From Siniperca chuatsi (Eukaryota > Chordata > Actinopteri > Centrarchiformes > Sinipercidae), in NCBI RefSeq assembly GCF_020085105.1, contig NC_058056.1:14535929-14599928 (forward strand): a DNA stretch of 64,000 bases, given 5' to 3'. The notes under the pieces were generated by a model, which was given only the letters and a program-made list of their open reading frames with translations, had not been told where the DNA came from and ran no database searches. The position numbers and the translations under genes were made by a program. Shown in pieces: positions 25,566 through 38,306 of the stretch. Within the stretch, counting starts at the first letter, position 1, and each line of letters begins with the position of its first letter.

Positions 25566-26463
25566 ATAAACCGATAATCATGTTGAATACATGACGAACT
25601 TGGGCCAATGCATTGATTGCTTTGAATGTGTCAAAACAAAAGAGCGAAGTGGGAAGTGAGGCGGGGAGACTTCTCTCATTGCTTTTTTATTTCGAGCATC
25701 AGAGAAAGGCCACTGATCCCTGTTTGAAGACTAAAACAAATTTCAGTCTGTGGCCCCAAACAGACAAAAATAGGAAGTGTATTACAGCATCAGTTTGGAT
25801 ATAATAATGTATTGACATTTGAGCCTATATCTTTGGCTTGTAATACACTGCTGACGATGGTTGTATTTTTTGTTCCTTTAACCATATTGTTTTATGTCTT
25901 TATTACAGCGTCTTTGTGGATTGTTATGTGATCTGTTAGGCATTTTAATGCCTGGCTGCAAACCAGTAAACAATAAAGATGAGCTAAAGTGTGAAATCTT
26001 GATAATTACAGCTGTGAGTCAAGCACTGTCTGGCCAATCTTGTGTGCACAAAATATTGAATATAAACTGTCTTGGTCAGCTGTTGAAACCTTAAGTACCA
26101 CAAATTCTGGTCAGCAATTTTGTCAGTGGCAATGAAATCTCACCTGTGCCCTGACCAAATATCTTACATAGTTTCCGGGAGCCTTTGTGAGTTTGGCCTG
26201 AATAAAAAATGAAATATATAAAAATATATTTCTTTACTTAAGCGACTAAAATCAATCTTTGACTTAACCATACTTACAGCACCTGTATTAATATTGATTT
26301 TATTAGTAGTTAATATGACATTTTATGCTTTACAAATCAATACTAAACTGGTATAATGCATTTTTACAATTGGGTGTCTTTGGTTTGTGTATATCAATTT
26401 ATCAACTTCACAGAGGAAACAGGTTTAATATCCAGAACTATTCAAGTCATGATGTTGCACACT

Positions 26464-26835
26464 CCGGAACAGCAGGTGGCGGCATGCACCTTTCACGCTG
26501 GTTTAGCCCGGCTTTAAACAAAGAAGAAGAAGTAGTAGTAGTGACCAACCTATAAAGAGAATATTACTATGGTGTGTTTTTTAATTGATTTTTCTCATGT
26601 TATTTTATTTTATTTTACAATTAGTGAATGTATAGTTAGAGTCCAGATCGATAATGCACCATAATGTTGATTGCCAACCGTCATAAAACTTTACGAAGAA
26701 GAAGAAGAAGTAATTCTGATCCACCCTCCATTCCAGTTGGTGGCGGTAATGCAACATAACGTTGACTGCCAACCGACATAAAACATCAGAAGACGAAGAA
26801 GAGGAGGAGGAGGAGGAGGAGGAGGAAGAGGTGGT
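26464..26835 (+). repeat. Three copies of a GGTGGCGG...GAAGAAGAAG module upstream of kif15
   Basis: A module of about 65 bases occurs at about 26468-26534, 26642-26711 and 26731-26810. The fullest copy runs CCAGTTGGTGGCGGTAATGC, then ACGTTGACTGCCAACCG, CATAAAAC and a GAAGAAG run; the third run grows into a GGA tract at 26803-26829. The first copy contains CAGCAGGTGGCGGC and the third CCAGTTGGTGGCGG, close to the CTCF core. I recognise the module as recurrent in fish genomes near transcription starts. Confidence 0.65.
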
Positions 26836-26973
26836 CGATAGACGAGGCAGACGAGGCAGACCTGCCCGCCAATTTCGAAGCATGTATGTAAACAGTGCCG
26901 TCCTTTTTCGTCTGCTCTGCTATGAAGAAAGTTAATTATACCACATAACGGCGACCATCTTCTTTTGTCAACA

Positions 26974-29900
26974 ATGAATTCCAGTGGAAAAGGTAGAGCA
27001 CTAAACACATATTTGTTTTGTTACCAAACTAATATGCTGTCAACATGCCACAGACAGTCAAACTTAACTAACACTTACTGTTTTTGATAACCTTAGCAAG
27101 CTAGTTATCCTAGTCGGAGTCAGCTAATATGACTTAGCTAACTCACTTTAACGCTACTATCCTTGATATACCTTTACTGATTTAGCTAACTACCGATACT
27201 AGTGTATATACACTATTTTTCAGCTTTAGGAAGTCAAACTATCAGCTAAACAAATGTTAACAATCTCATAATTTTGTTGACAGGATCCGGCGATTCAACC
27301 CAACTTGCTGCCAGGTAATGTACCTTTAGGACGCTTTGCTTGTTACATCAAAACGAAAACCGACAACACTGCGCTACGTTGCTAAAAGCTTAAGTTAGTT
27401 CATGCACCTGTTAACGTTACATTTACAAATACGTTAACCTATAACTTTAGTCGTTTGCCCATACCCCTTAGTATACGGTCCTGGATCAGGGCTAATACCA
27501 TAAATGTACAGTAAGTTATCTGTGTGGGCACTTTATTCTTTCTAAGGTGATTGCAAATTTGACTATTATGCTAGGTTTACTGTTTTGGCTGAGGAGAATG
27601 TACACTTAGAACAGCTACAATGGGATAAACATCTTCATGTCCTTCAAACTTAATGAGCAGCTGTAGTAACAAACACTTACCGGCTTGTCATGATGATGTT
27701 TAGTTCTCAACATCATCAGCTCAATTTGTATGTTTTACAAGTGTTAAGGTTTTTATTTGTTTCCTGGTCCTACAGCAGTGACAGCGATTCCATCAAAGTT
27801 TTTGTGCGAGTGCGACCTCTGACCCAGGGTACTGGGCTAACCACAGATGGGGATCACAGTCTGTGTCTCACAGTCACCTCACCCAACACCATCCGTCTGC
27901 TCTCAAAACCAGAACCACGAACCTTCACGTATGATCATGTTGCTGACATGGACACGTCTCAGGTTGGGAGCACGTGGTTATTGTATTGCCAACATGGCAT
28001 GGGTAAAACCAGCTTGAGTGACAAATAGTAACCTAATTTGTCAGTGTAGGACGTAGCCTGTGACTTATAAGGTTGGTCCTGGTCGGCGTGTGCATGATCT
28101 TTATCTGTCATTCTTCAACAGGACTCTGTATTCTCCAGTGTGGCCAAGAATATTGTTGAGTCTTACATGAATGGATACAATGGTACTATATTTGCCTAGT
28201 AAGTGGTCTTGACGTTGTTTAAGTACAGTATAAAATTTTAAATATTTTAAGCCACGATTGCTCTGCGTTCCATTTAATTCCTTATTGGATTCCTCTCTTG
28301 CTTCTGCAGTGGACAAACAGGCTCAGGGAAAACGTTCACCATGCTTGGTGAGAATTCAATGTATAATTTACATTGTGTACTACAAATTCTTTAAGATCCA
28401 GCAATAGAAAATTTGTAGTGACACTTTTTTTCTCTCTCGCTCTAGGACCAACTGAGTTGGATAACTTCACAGATGAACTAAGGGGGGTTATTCCTCGAAG
28501 TTTTGAGTACCTGTTTTTTCTCATCAACAGAGAAGTGGAAAGGGTGAGCTGTAACATTTCATCACCATGAAGGTGTTGTAAACCAATATTTCATGTTTGT
28601 TTTCTAATGAATTTGGTGCTTTGTTTGTTCTTTTTCCTTAAAGTCTGCCCAGTCCAAGAGTTTCCTTTGCAAATGTTCGTTTATTGAGATATACAATGAA
28701 CAAATATATGACCTTCTGGACACAGCCTCAGCCAGCCTTTTCCTCAGGGAGAACATCAAGAAAGGTGTATTTGTAGAGGGGGCTGTGGAGAAGTTTGTCA
28801 ACTCAGCCGCTGAAGCCTACCAGGTATAAATCCCTTGCTTGCTATGACTCATAGAAGATTATTGTACTATATAATGCAACACTCATGTCCGACTAGTTAG
28901 AGGGCATGAAACACCTATATTCCTATATACCTTGTATTCAGTCAATTATCATAATGTAAAAAATAATTTTGTGCAATATAAAGTGTTCTTTTTATTGAGC
29001 AGTATCAAATTATTACACACAGTTGAGATCACATTAAAATGTACTGTGAGAGTGTACAGAGTTTGTGTTTGAAACCACTTAGGTGTTGTCTATGGGCTGG
29101 CGTAATCGACGAGTGGCCTCCACCTCCATGAACCGCGAATCTTCCAGATCTCATGCAGTGTTCACCATGACTTTGGAGTCCAAAGAGTCCATCAATGAAG
29201 TGGTGAACATCCGAATGTCTCAGTTGAACCTGGTAGATCTGGCAGGGTCTGAGAGGCAGAAAGACACACACACCGAAGGCTCCAGACTCAAGGTGAAGCT
29301 TCATCCATGAATTCAGTTTCATACTAGGGTACTACTACATTTATGATATTTGCTGTTGCTAACTGCTGTTGTCTGCATTGCTTCTGTTTCAGGAGGCCAG
29401 CAGTATCAATCGCTCCCTCATGTGCCTTGGTCAAGTTATCATGGCACTGGTTGATGTGTCCAATGGGAAGAACCGCCACATCTGCTACAGAGATTCGAAA
29501 CTCACCTTCTTGCTTAGGGTGAGTGTTTCTAAATGCAAAACACATCTTAGCTGTGGCTTCAGTGGAGAATGTGTTGCTGTGTATCAGCGTGTAGTCAACT
29601 TCCCTGGAATTATGGGATTGTATGTACAGTAATGTTCAGTGGTTTTTATGTGAAACATTTGTAAATGACTCAAATGCAATTATTACCTAAAATACATGTT
29701 TTCATGTTGCCGTTATGTCAACTGAAACTGCTATCGATGTTTGCCTTGGAAAGAGATTTTGTAATTCACATTCAATCTAATTATGAACTGAACAAATATT
29801 GATATAAGGATGTATCAATCTCAAATTTTGCCTCACATTCATTTATAGACTTCTTTTTGCTTTGGTAGAATATAACTCTATAATATTACATTCAACAATG

Positions 29901-32900
29901 TAATTGCACTTTATTATTTTAATATATATTATTCACTGTAACAATTTTATTGTTATTTCAGGACTCTCTTGGAGGAAATGCAAAGACTTACATCATAGCC
30001 AATGTACACCCCGGTTCAAAGTGTTTTGGAGAAACGCTGTCCACCTTGCAGTTTGCCCAAAGAGCAAAGTTGATCAAGAATAAAGTATCTGTCATCAAAC
30101 GCAACTCTATATTCTATTAAAACAGAATAGACTTAACTCATTCTGGTGATTTCAAAATTAGAGCACTTTATAATCTCATCCCTGTGCAATTATTCTGTTT
30201 TGTCAGGCCATTATCAATGAAGACACACAGGGAAATATGAGGCAGTTACAAGCTGAGGTGAAGAAGCTGAAGGAGCAACTTGCACAAGCACTGGCTTCTC
30301 AGGCAGTGGATTATGGGAGAGATATGGCGCCAGTAGGACCTGAACTCCCCATGGGTAAGAATACATGGATCAAACATATGTTAACCATAACACCCACACA
30401 TTAAAAATGTGATACACTAATCAGAATCAGAAATACTTTATTGATCCCCGAAGGGAAACTCTTTGTTACATGTATTAAAGTTACATGTTTTTAAATAAGT
30501 GTTTTCTGGTATGTTGCAAAAGTGGAAATCAGCTTTTCTCATCAGGTCCATCCATAGAAATTCAACATGATGTCTCATATAAAGCAAAGTTTATGGCTGC
30601 TGTTCGGCTGTGGAGGAAGCGAGAAGAGGAGAAGAGGGTATGGGAAATGTTTTTTTTGCATTGTCATGTCTTTTTGCTGCTGTGAGGAAATAATGTTGGT
30701 GCAGGGAAACTTACAGTAATGTTTGACTATACTCAGATGCTGCTCGAGAAGGTGGCTCAGCTTGAGGAGGCCTGGACCCAGAAAGACAAGTTCATCCATT
30801 CCAGCCGAATGATTGTCAGGTTTCGAGAGGACCACATCTCTCGCCTTGAGAAAAAATTGAAGGCAGGACCAGGCTTACTGTCAGACAAGGAGTCTCAGGC
30901 TCTGATTGACCAGCTGAAAGAAGAGATAAAGATTTTGAAAGATCAGGTACAAAATCAAATACCATTTGAGTACTCCTTAACACACTGCTGATGACGATAT
31001 ATGTCTGCATAATGTGTGGCTATATGGCTAGTGTGGAGGACCTATAGTTCAGATGTCAAAACATCCTTTTTAGCACGCTTTAGTTGCTGCAGACAATTCA
31101 AATGACATAATTTATTTCCTCTAAAATCCAAGATAGGTTTCTTCATAGTTGTTTACCCTGAAAGGCACAATAATCCTAAATCCTCTGTATTAAATATTTT
31201 TCTTGAAATAATGGCCATAAATTCCCAAAATGCTGCATCTGTTCAACACCATTTTCTGTGTACGCACTTCTGCCCTTTTAGGTTGAACATCACCCAAAGA
31301 TGACTCGATATGCAGCAGAGAACTACAGCCTCAGAGAGGAGAACCGTCAACTCCGCTCTCTTGAATCAGTGATGAAAGCTGAAGAGGTTGCAGCCCAAGT
31401 TGCTGCTGAGCTGGATGAGTCCTTCCAAAGGGCTATGGACGCAGAAAGACCCACAGAGAGTAAGATAATTATCCGCTTCATCCAAGAAAGGGTTAAGTAA
31501 ATGTACTATATCCTATATCTGTATACATGTCAATAAACTCATGTTGGTCCACAGCTCCAGCAGCCTCTTCAACCCCTGTGGCTGCAGAAACTGTCTTGGT
31601 AGCTACAACTGAGAGGCTGAAGGCTCAGCTGCTTCAGAAACAGTCCGACCTCACAGCCGCCCTTCAGGCCTTTGAGGAGTACAAAGAAATCACCAAGTAA
31701 GGAGGGTATTTAATGAAGAAAACCACTCTTAAACCAAATTCACATGAGCATAATCCAGAAAAGCTTAGCAGATGTTTAGGAAAAAGCCTCTCTAAAGGCT
31801 AGAAATATATGCCAAGACCTTTTGCCATCATGAAATCCAGTAACAGTAAATAGCAGAACCTTTGTGAGGACATAGTACAGGCTCTTTTCATGGATGCATT
31901 TTTTTTTTGTCAATAGCTGCTGTCTGTACAGTGAAATAAAGCCAAATGGATGTAGGAGTTTATTCAGTTTTATAATTAGAAAAAGAAAAAGCATCTTAGT
32001 TTCCTGACTTCGATTTGGGCTGGTTAATTTGGTAAAACAATATCTTGCTCTGTTCCATATATTTAATGGTGTTACTTTTTAAATTCACTATTTGTATACA
32101 TTAAATTATTATCACACCGCTCTGATTTCTAGCTTTAGGGAGAAGCTGTTTTTACTTAGACCACTAGAATATCCTATTTATTTTTCATTGTAAGGTGGAT
32201 TTATTTTGTGATCTTAATGAAAGATGGCATTTTTCATGCAATGTCTTTATAGAGTTAGAAAGTTAGTTTTGCAGAGCTTAATGTGGTTTTTGAATGATGC
32301 TTTGTGTTCTAGGAAACAGATGTCTCAGCTGGAGTCTGAGAAAAAATACCTCGACAAGTCCAACAGGCATTTGGAAAACATTTTGGATGCCACAAACGCT
32401 TACAAGAAACAGGAGGTCTCTGAGCTGAACAGAATTCACGTTGAAACTATAAAGGTGAGTGGATGTTTGTATTCAGATCACTGTGAGAAAAGCTATAACC
32501 TCTCTTTATTCAATATGCTTTCGTTGTCTTGCAGATTCTGTAACAAGCATTGTGAAAAATAATTCTCCTTTTATCCTTAAAATATCAATTCTACCAGATT
32601 CTCACCACGCCCACCAAAGCATACAACTTGCGGACCCGTCTCGTGCCTCTCTCTAGCCCGGACCACCTGAATGGGACAGACAATTATGCAGACAACATCT
32701 GGGCCGAGCAGCCTCCTTCAGACATGACCGAGATGGCCTTGACTGAAGAACTGCGTCAAGTGCAGGTACATCATTGTGGATTATCCCTTTTAAAGGTGGG
32801 GTATGCAATTCTGGAGAAATCCAATACCATGACAAATGCCATGATATCGAGTGAACAACAACACAGCAAGTCATGTAACTAACGTTAGCTAGGTTGTGGG

Positions 32901-35900
32901 TTAGCTGAATGTCCGTGGGCAAGTCATTTAATGTTACCTGACACACAAATCATGGCTGGAATAGTGTTGTGTGGCTCCGTCCGAGCCACTTTGTTTATTT
33001 CCCATTTACAGAGCCAGGGTTGTGTAGAAACACAGCGCACACACTGAACGGACAGCTAGCGGACCGTGAGGAGATATTCGCTGAATTTGACAAAAAGATG
33101 TGTATTGGATTAAAATCGCATACCCCACCTTTTTAAATGTGTGTACAAAAAACGCATAAAGTCCTCTCATCGTCTCATACTTTCTCTAATTTCTCATCAG
33201 GAGCAAGCTAGTCGTGTCCAGACACAGCTGAATGAGGAGGAGCTAAAGAACAGCAAGCTGTTGCAGCAAATTGCAAAACTTGAGGAAGAGATCGCTGTGA
33301 TATCACAAGAGTCTGATCGCAAGGATCAGGTAAAATTTCCTCATGTTCCTCATTTACAATTTTGTCTTATCTAAATTTATTTTATGTAAATGATATTTTT
33401 TGGAATTTGGAAAACATGATGTTCTTAACGTAACTATTCTGTTTTCCTAATTGTTCTTTACACCTGATGCAGCTACTTTCTACTGAGCGAGCTAACAAGA
33501 ACAGAGATCAGCTCAACCTGCAAGAAACTGTCAGTGAGCTGCACCAGAGCCTTCAGTCTGAACAGCAAGCCGCAGAAGGTAAAGTTCTGATGTTTCTCCT
33601 GTGTTGTAATCACCTGTGACTAATCACCTGCCTGGACCTTTGCTGGTTTTGACCTTGGAGGTTTCTGTCAGATGGAGGTTGGAACAAGAGTGCCAAGGTG
33701 ACGACTCTTTTTCTCTTTTTTTTTTCCCTTTCCCCTCCTTTCAGTGCTGAGGAATGAGATCCGAGATCTACGCCTGGTGCTGCAGTCGTCCGATAAGGAG
33801 CTGGCCGCTGTGAAGAACGAGCTAAGAGATGGCCAGAGCGAGCAGCAGAGAGAGATGAGCCAGCTTTCAAACAATCTGATCAGTACACAACTCCAACTTG
33901 ACAAAGTCCAGTAAGCATGAGTCTAATAGCTCTGCATTGTGACTCTTCTTGATATGTTTTGTTTATGTGCCCACAACTACCATGTCTTCATTCCAGGCTG
34001 GAGTGGGAGCAGCTTCTAGAGCTGCATCGGACACTGCAGGATTCATTTGACCAGCTGCATGCTGAAACCAGGTTTGAGGCTGATCAGACAAGACAGCAGT
34101 TGCAGGACAGGCAGCAGGAGATTGATAAACTGAAGGCACAGCTCACGGTTAGTGAACTCATAAACTAAACTATGGCCATTTTTTATCTTGAAATCTAGGC
34201 TGTCTTAACTGTCTATATTTTCTATTTCTTTTTCTTCTTTTTTTTTCTTCTGTTGTAGGAATTGAATATTTCTCTGCAGACTGAGCAAGAGCGCACCAGC
34301 ACCCTGATCTCCCAGTTAAGAGAAAACAAAGAAAGTACATCGAAGTGAGTTTTGGCAGTCTATTTCAATAATTGTCTTTTCTTTTTATTGCTTATAACAG
34401 TTTTCAACATTTAAAATAACTGTTACATTAACATGAGTGACCTTGGTGTTTGCCTTCAGAGAACTTATTGAAACAGTGGAGCAGAATACACAGTTTAGGA
34501 AACAAGTCTCAGACCTGACAGAACAAAATCAACAACAGGTCAGTCATGAGAACAGTACGCATGTTTTAAAATTAGAACTATTTGGCATAACAGTAATTGC
34601 AGCTCAGTGGCTAATCTTGGTTGTCTGATTTATTTATTTTTTATTTTTTTAAGGCATCCACAATTGTTGATCTTGAGCAAAATCTAAACTCTGCCAATGA
34701 AACGATAAAATGCTTGGAGCAGAAGATTGAACAGGACAAAGTAAGCCTGAGTGTCTCTCCCATTTCTTATTTCTTTAAATATAATTGCACTGTGTCTACT
34801 ACCCTCCTGAATCCCACCTGTGTATTTTGACAGGATGTTGTTTTAGATCTGATTAACCAAACCAGAGACCTCCGCTGTGAGCTGAGCCAGAAGGACCAGA
34901 CCATTACCCACCTGTCTGGAGACATCAAAGACATCACAGTACTTTACTCCTCCTCCTATTCCGCCCTGTTTATGTCTTAAATAACTTAATTGTTTGACGT
35001 AGTTACTTATTCGTTTACTCTACCACCTCATACTGTAGATATTTGTTATGTTTGAATCAGTAATTTTTATAATAATAATGTCATTGCGCTTCCAGGCCAA
35101 GTACAACGCTGCCTGCCTCGAAAGGGAGGATATCAAGGAGCAAAATTCTAAGATGCAGACAGAAATCTGTGACCTGAAAGAAACTTCAGACAGGCGGGTA
35201 GCATCCAACAAAATAGAGGTAAGTTTGATCATGTTGAACACCTCTGTTCATATATTTTTGTTTGAGTTTTTGTATATTTACTACACGTGATTAATGTTCT
35301 GACCAGTTTTGTGGATAACAAAAATTAGGCTAAATAACGAAGCTACAATATATATATATAATGTGTGTGTCTGTCTTCAGGTCGAAGTGCTGCAGGAGGA
35401 GGTTGCTTATGCCACTGAGGAGGTTGAGAGACTCACTAAGGTCTTAGATGAGCAGAACAGCCTCCTCCAAGCATCTCAAGAGCAAACAGCCAAGAAGGAC
35501 ATCATGATACAGAATCTACAGCAGAAGGTGAAGGTTGTTTTTATCATCTCAACACAGAACAAACAAATAATCAGTAAGGTAAAGGTCTAAAGGATAACAT
35601 CTTATCAAAATTACTGATTACCAAAACTCTCCTTTTGTACCAGGTGCAACAACAGCAAGAAACTGTTGAAAAAACTATCAGAAATGGAAATTTCAAATCC
35701 CTTGTTGAGCCGACAGTAACACCTAAATCATTACCACGGGTAAGACTTGTCTGTGGTTTATTTGTTCTATTCTCTCTATTGTCCTATTAGTATTTTTTTT
35801 TAAATTAGCAGTCAGAAATGCAACATGTGTTCATCTTTTCTTTTTCTTTTTTCTTTCTCTGTCAAGACACCCTGCACTCCAGGAAGCTTCAGCAGGGACC

Positions 35901-38181
35901 TGACCCAGGTGCTGGAGAGCCAGGAGAGGGAGCTGGAGAATCGACGCTCCTCCATGATGACCATGGAGATTCTTTTAGTCGAGCTGAACGCCGAGAGGGC
36001 TGAAAAGAATGAGGAGATCCGAAGGCTTAAGGTATATCTTTGTGCAAAAGTTAAATTAATCTATAGCCATTTATCACTGGGCTGAAATATTCATTCATTA
36101 TGGTTTATAGCAGACTCTCCTAGTTTAGTGTCTTTGTTTTCTACTCTAGACTAGGCTTGGGCCGAGTGTCATTGAGAATTGACGATGGATTGAATCAATC
36201 GGCAATGCCTATCTAGCTGCAAGTGCTCGTTGATTTTTTTTAAATTTATTTTTAGGGGCCAGAAAAACACTGCCATGGTGAATTCTAAGGTGTGTGTACA
36301 TACATGAATAAACCATTGTTTTTCTCTTGTATGCTGTATTTTATTTTAATTAATTCTGTCTGTAGCCTACCACGTATTTACACTTTCATGCGACTTTTAC
36401 CTAGCAGCTCTACGGCTACACAAGTTTTCGGGGTTGGGCAGAAGAGATCATTCTAAGACAGAGCTCAGAAGTGCAGTAAAAGCTTGTCTCCTTGTTGTGG
36501 GGTCCCACCTGCTGGAAAAGTGAAGTGGGTTAGCCCTGAAGCCCTGGTAACAACCCCGCTTACATTTTAAGAGTACTGTCTGCGGTGGAAACGCAAAACA
36601 GATCAATGATAATAATATTAGTAAAGTAATTAAATAGCACGACACCCCCCCCCACACACACACACACAGAATCACACAATGATGCAAGCCTACTCTAGAC
36701 TAGTCTCTCTAGACTAGACTAATTTTTAAAACGTTTCAATTTAAATCACTGCATTTAAATGTTTTTGTTAACATTAATTGGATTTTTGAATAAATGCAAT
36801 GACATAAGTTTTAATGGTCTTAAGCTCTTAATGGACTTTGAAATCCATCAATATTGATAATGTATTTTCACTGTCTTCAGACGCAGCTGACTGAGAAAGA
36901 GATGGTCCGAATGGAGATCCAGGCTTTACTTGACCAATTTTACAACAAGCAGAGCCAGAATGGAAATGATAATGGGTTGAGTTTATTCATCCAGTCATTC
37001 AGCCATCCATGGCACTAAAATACATCCAATCATCCATTATTAATGGCACAAGTAACATTAATAATGTTATGTTGTAATTTTCAGTGAGGAGTTGAATGAC
37101 GCCATCAAGCAGTCCATAGTCAAAGAGCTACAGGAGGAGAGAGCAGAGAAGGTTTGTATTTGTTTATCTGCTACTTTTATTATTTTTTTTAATTAAATAA
37201 TACATTTTATATTTGTTCCTCTCTCATTCATTAACAGAGCAAAATCATGCAGAAGCTGTCTGACACTCTAAAAAGGTAAGCACATAAATCGATCGTTTTG
37301 TTATTGCATGTTATTCTGATCCTTCATTAATGCTTGACATTTGACAAGCTCTGTCTTTGTTGTTTTGTGCTGTGGATAAGAATGCAGGCGCAGGAGTCGA
37401 TGTTGGCGCAGTCTCAAACCTGCGTTCAGGAGCTGACCACCGAGCTGAGGAACCGCTGTCTAGAGTTGAGAGAGTTGAGCCACAGGATACAGGATGAGGA
37501 GAAACTACTCCAGGTCAGAACTCTACTCAGTAGATGAGTATACCTTTCACTAGTCAGTGATATTTTACTCTGGAAGATAGCCTGATTACGACAACAAGGT
37601 GGCGCAATGTAATAAGCATGATACTACAGTAGATAACCTACTGTCTTTGCGGGGCCAACAATGTGGAAAGTTAGAGATTTCACCATACAACTTTTTTGAT
37701 AGGGGCATTTCAGGTTAGAGGACTTTTTAATTTGAGAAGTGTGACATTCAAATTCAAATGAGGAGGACCTGTGTGAGTGCTGTCTAATAACTGACAATAA
37801 CTGCACTGATATGATATATATATATATATATATGCTGATATATTTTCTGCTTTACAGGAGAACGAGGTTCTCCGTAAGCAGAATGTTCAGCTGTCGGAGG
37901 AGAACGGAAAACTTGTGGGACATAAGAACCACAAACAGAGGATTGAATATCTGGTGAAGCTTAAAAAGGACAACACCAAACTTCAAGAGGTAACTAACAT
38001 TTCTACTATCTTTAATCTTTTTTTCTTTCTTTCTTCTATATTCTCTTTGGTCATGTGAATACCATTAACACATCACTCAACTTTCTGCATTTCTTTTGTT
38101 TTAAAGGAAAATGAAAAGCTCAGAACGGAGATTAGCTTAATGCGAGACAGCACTGGATGTCTGCCACTGGAGATGACGTAA
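26974..38181 (+). CDS. kif15: Kinesin-12 motor KIF15
   Basis: Plus-end-directed mitotic kinesin that helps keep spindles bipolar alongside Eg5. Thirty-five coding exons give 1382 residues (human 1388). ATG at 26974 opens MNSSGKGSGDS. The N-terminal motor (roughly residues 20-365) has [10 protein letters not shown], the P-loop GQTGSGKT at 106-113, switch I NRESSRSH at 227-234 and switch II DLAGSE at 262-267, and ends [11 protein letters not shown]. Next is a neck-like segment starting [10 protein letters not shown], then about a thousand residues of heptad-rich coiled coil to the stop at 38179-38181. KIF15 signatures include KTPTKAY-like TTPTKAY and [18 protein letters not shown] near the C terminus. 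It faces tacc3 head-to-head. The signature words and matching length leave little doubt. Confidence 0.98.
30418..30485. repeat. Retroposon-like 3' tail fragment in a kif15 intron
   Basis: CAGAATCAGAAATACTTTAT followed by TGATCCCCGAAGGGAAACTC is a very common fish repeat tail. I see only this short piece and no coding part. Confidence 0.5.
32790..33136. mobile_element. TTAA-flanked inverted-repeat element (347 bp) in a kif15 intron
   Basis: Left end TTAAAGGTGGGGTATGCAAT and complement of right end TTAAAAAGGTGGGGTATGCG share AAGGTGGGGTATGC in inverted orientation, both inside TTAA. The interior carries a GTTAGCTAGG/GGTTAGCTGAA stretch. It lies between the exons ending 32765 and starting 33201. 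Confidence 0.75.
36152..36692. mobile_element. hAT-like element with perfect 8-bp target duplication
   Basis: The element starts TAGGCTTGGGCC and the complement of its end starts TAGGCTTGCATC. It is flanked by ctctagac on both sides (36144-36151 and 36693-36700). It fills most of the kif15 intron between 36031 and 36881. No transposase frame. The flank sequence recurs once more just to the right (near 36709), so slippage is a minor alternative. Confidence 0.65.
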
Positions 38182-38295
38182 ATCCCTGATTTTTAATTGT
38201 TTGAATGGAGGTGAACTTGCATCTTTCCCAGTGGAAAAATTGTTTTTATTTTACTGTGTTTTTTTTTTTGTTTTTTTTACTTTATTGACTTGGTC

Positions 38296-38301
38296 AATAA
38301 A
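38296..38301 (+). terminator. kif15: kif15 polyadenylation signal AATAAA
   Basis: First canonical AATAAA after the stop codon, 115 bases beyond it. The cleavage site would fall at or just inside the palindromic element that starts at 38307. Confidence 0.65.
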
Positions 38302-38306
38302 ATTGG

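Larger units (their letters stand above)
26974..38181 (+). other. kif15: kif15 coding exon map
   Basis: Exons: 26974-26992, 27284-27314, 27776-27962, 28122-28198, 28310-28347, 28446-28543, 28644-28823, 29083-29292, 29393-29518, 29962-30084, 30207-30354, 30546-30637, 30737-30946, 31282-31459, 31555-31696, 32313-32454, 32598-32765, 33201-33329, 33473-33578, 33745-33910, 33997-34147, 34259-34344, 34460-34538, 34654-34740, 34834-34938, 35096-35218, 35381-35527, 35644-35739, 35867-36031, 36881-36975, 37085-37151, 37238-37275, 37381-37513, 37858-37989, 38107-38181. All introns are GT-AG and the frame chains without a stop over 4149 bases. The motor domain occupies exons 3-10. Confidence 0.9.

Noticed and set aside
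26795..26835. Poly-acidic coding run from the GAAGAGGAGGAGG tract
   Set aside because: Simple-sequence tract upstream of the kif15 start with no supporting splice structure.
25085..26973. A compact bidirectional promoter shared by tacc3 and kif15
   Set aside because: The likely starts are about 1.7 kb apart with repeats between, beyond the usual one kilobase; kept only as a head-to-head pair.
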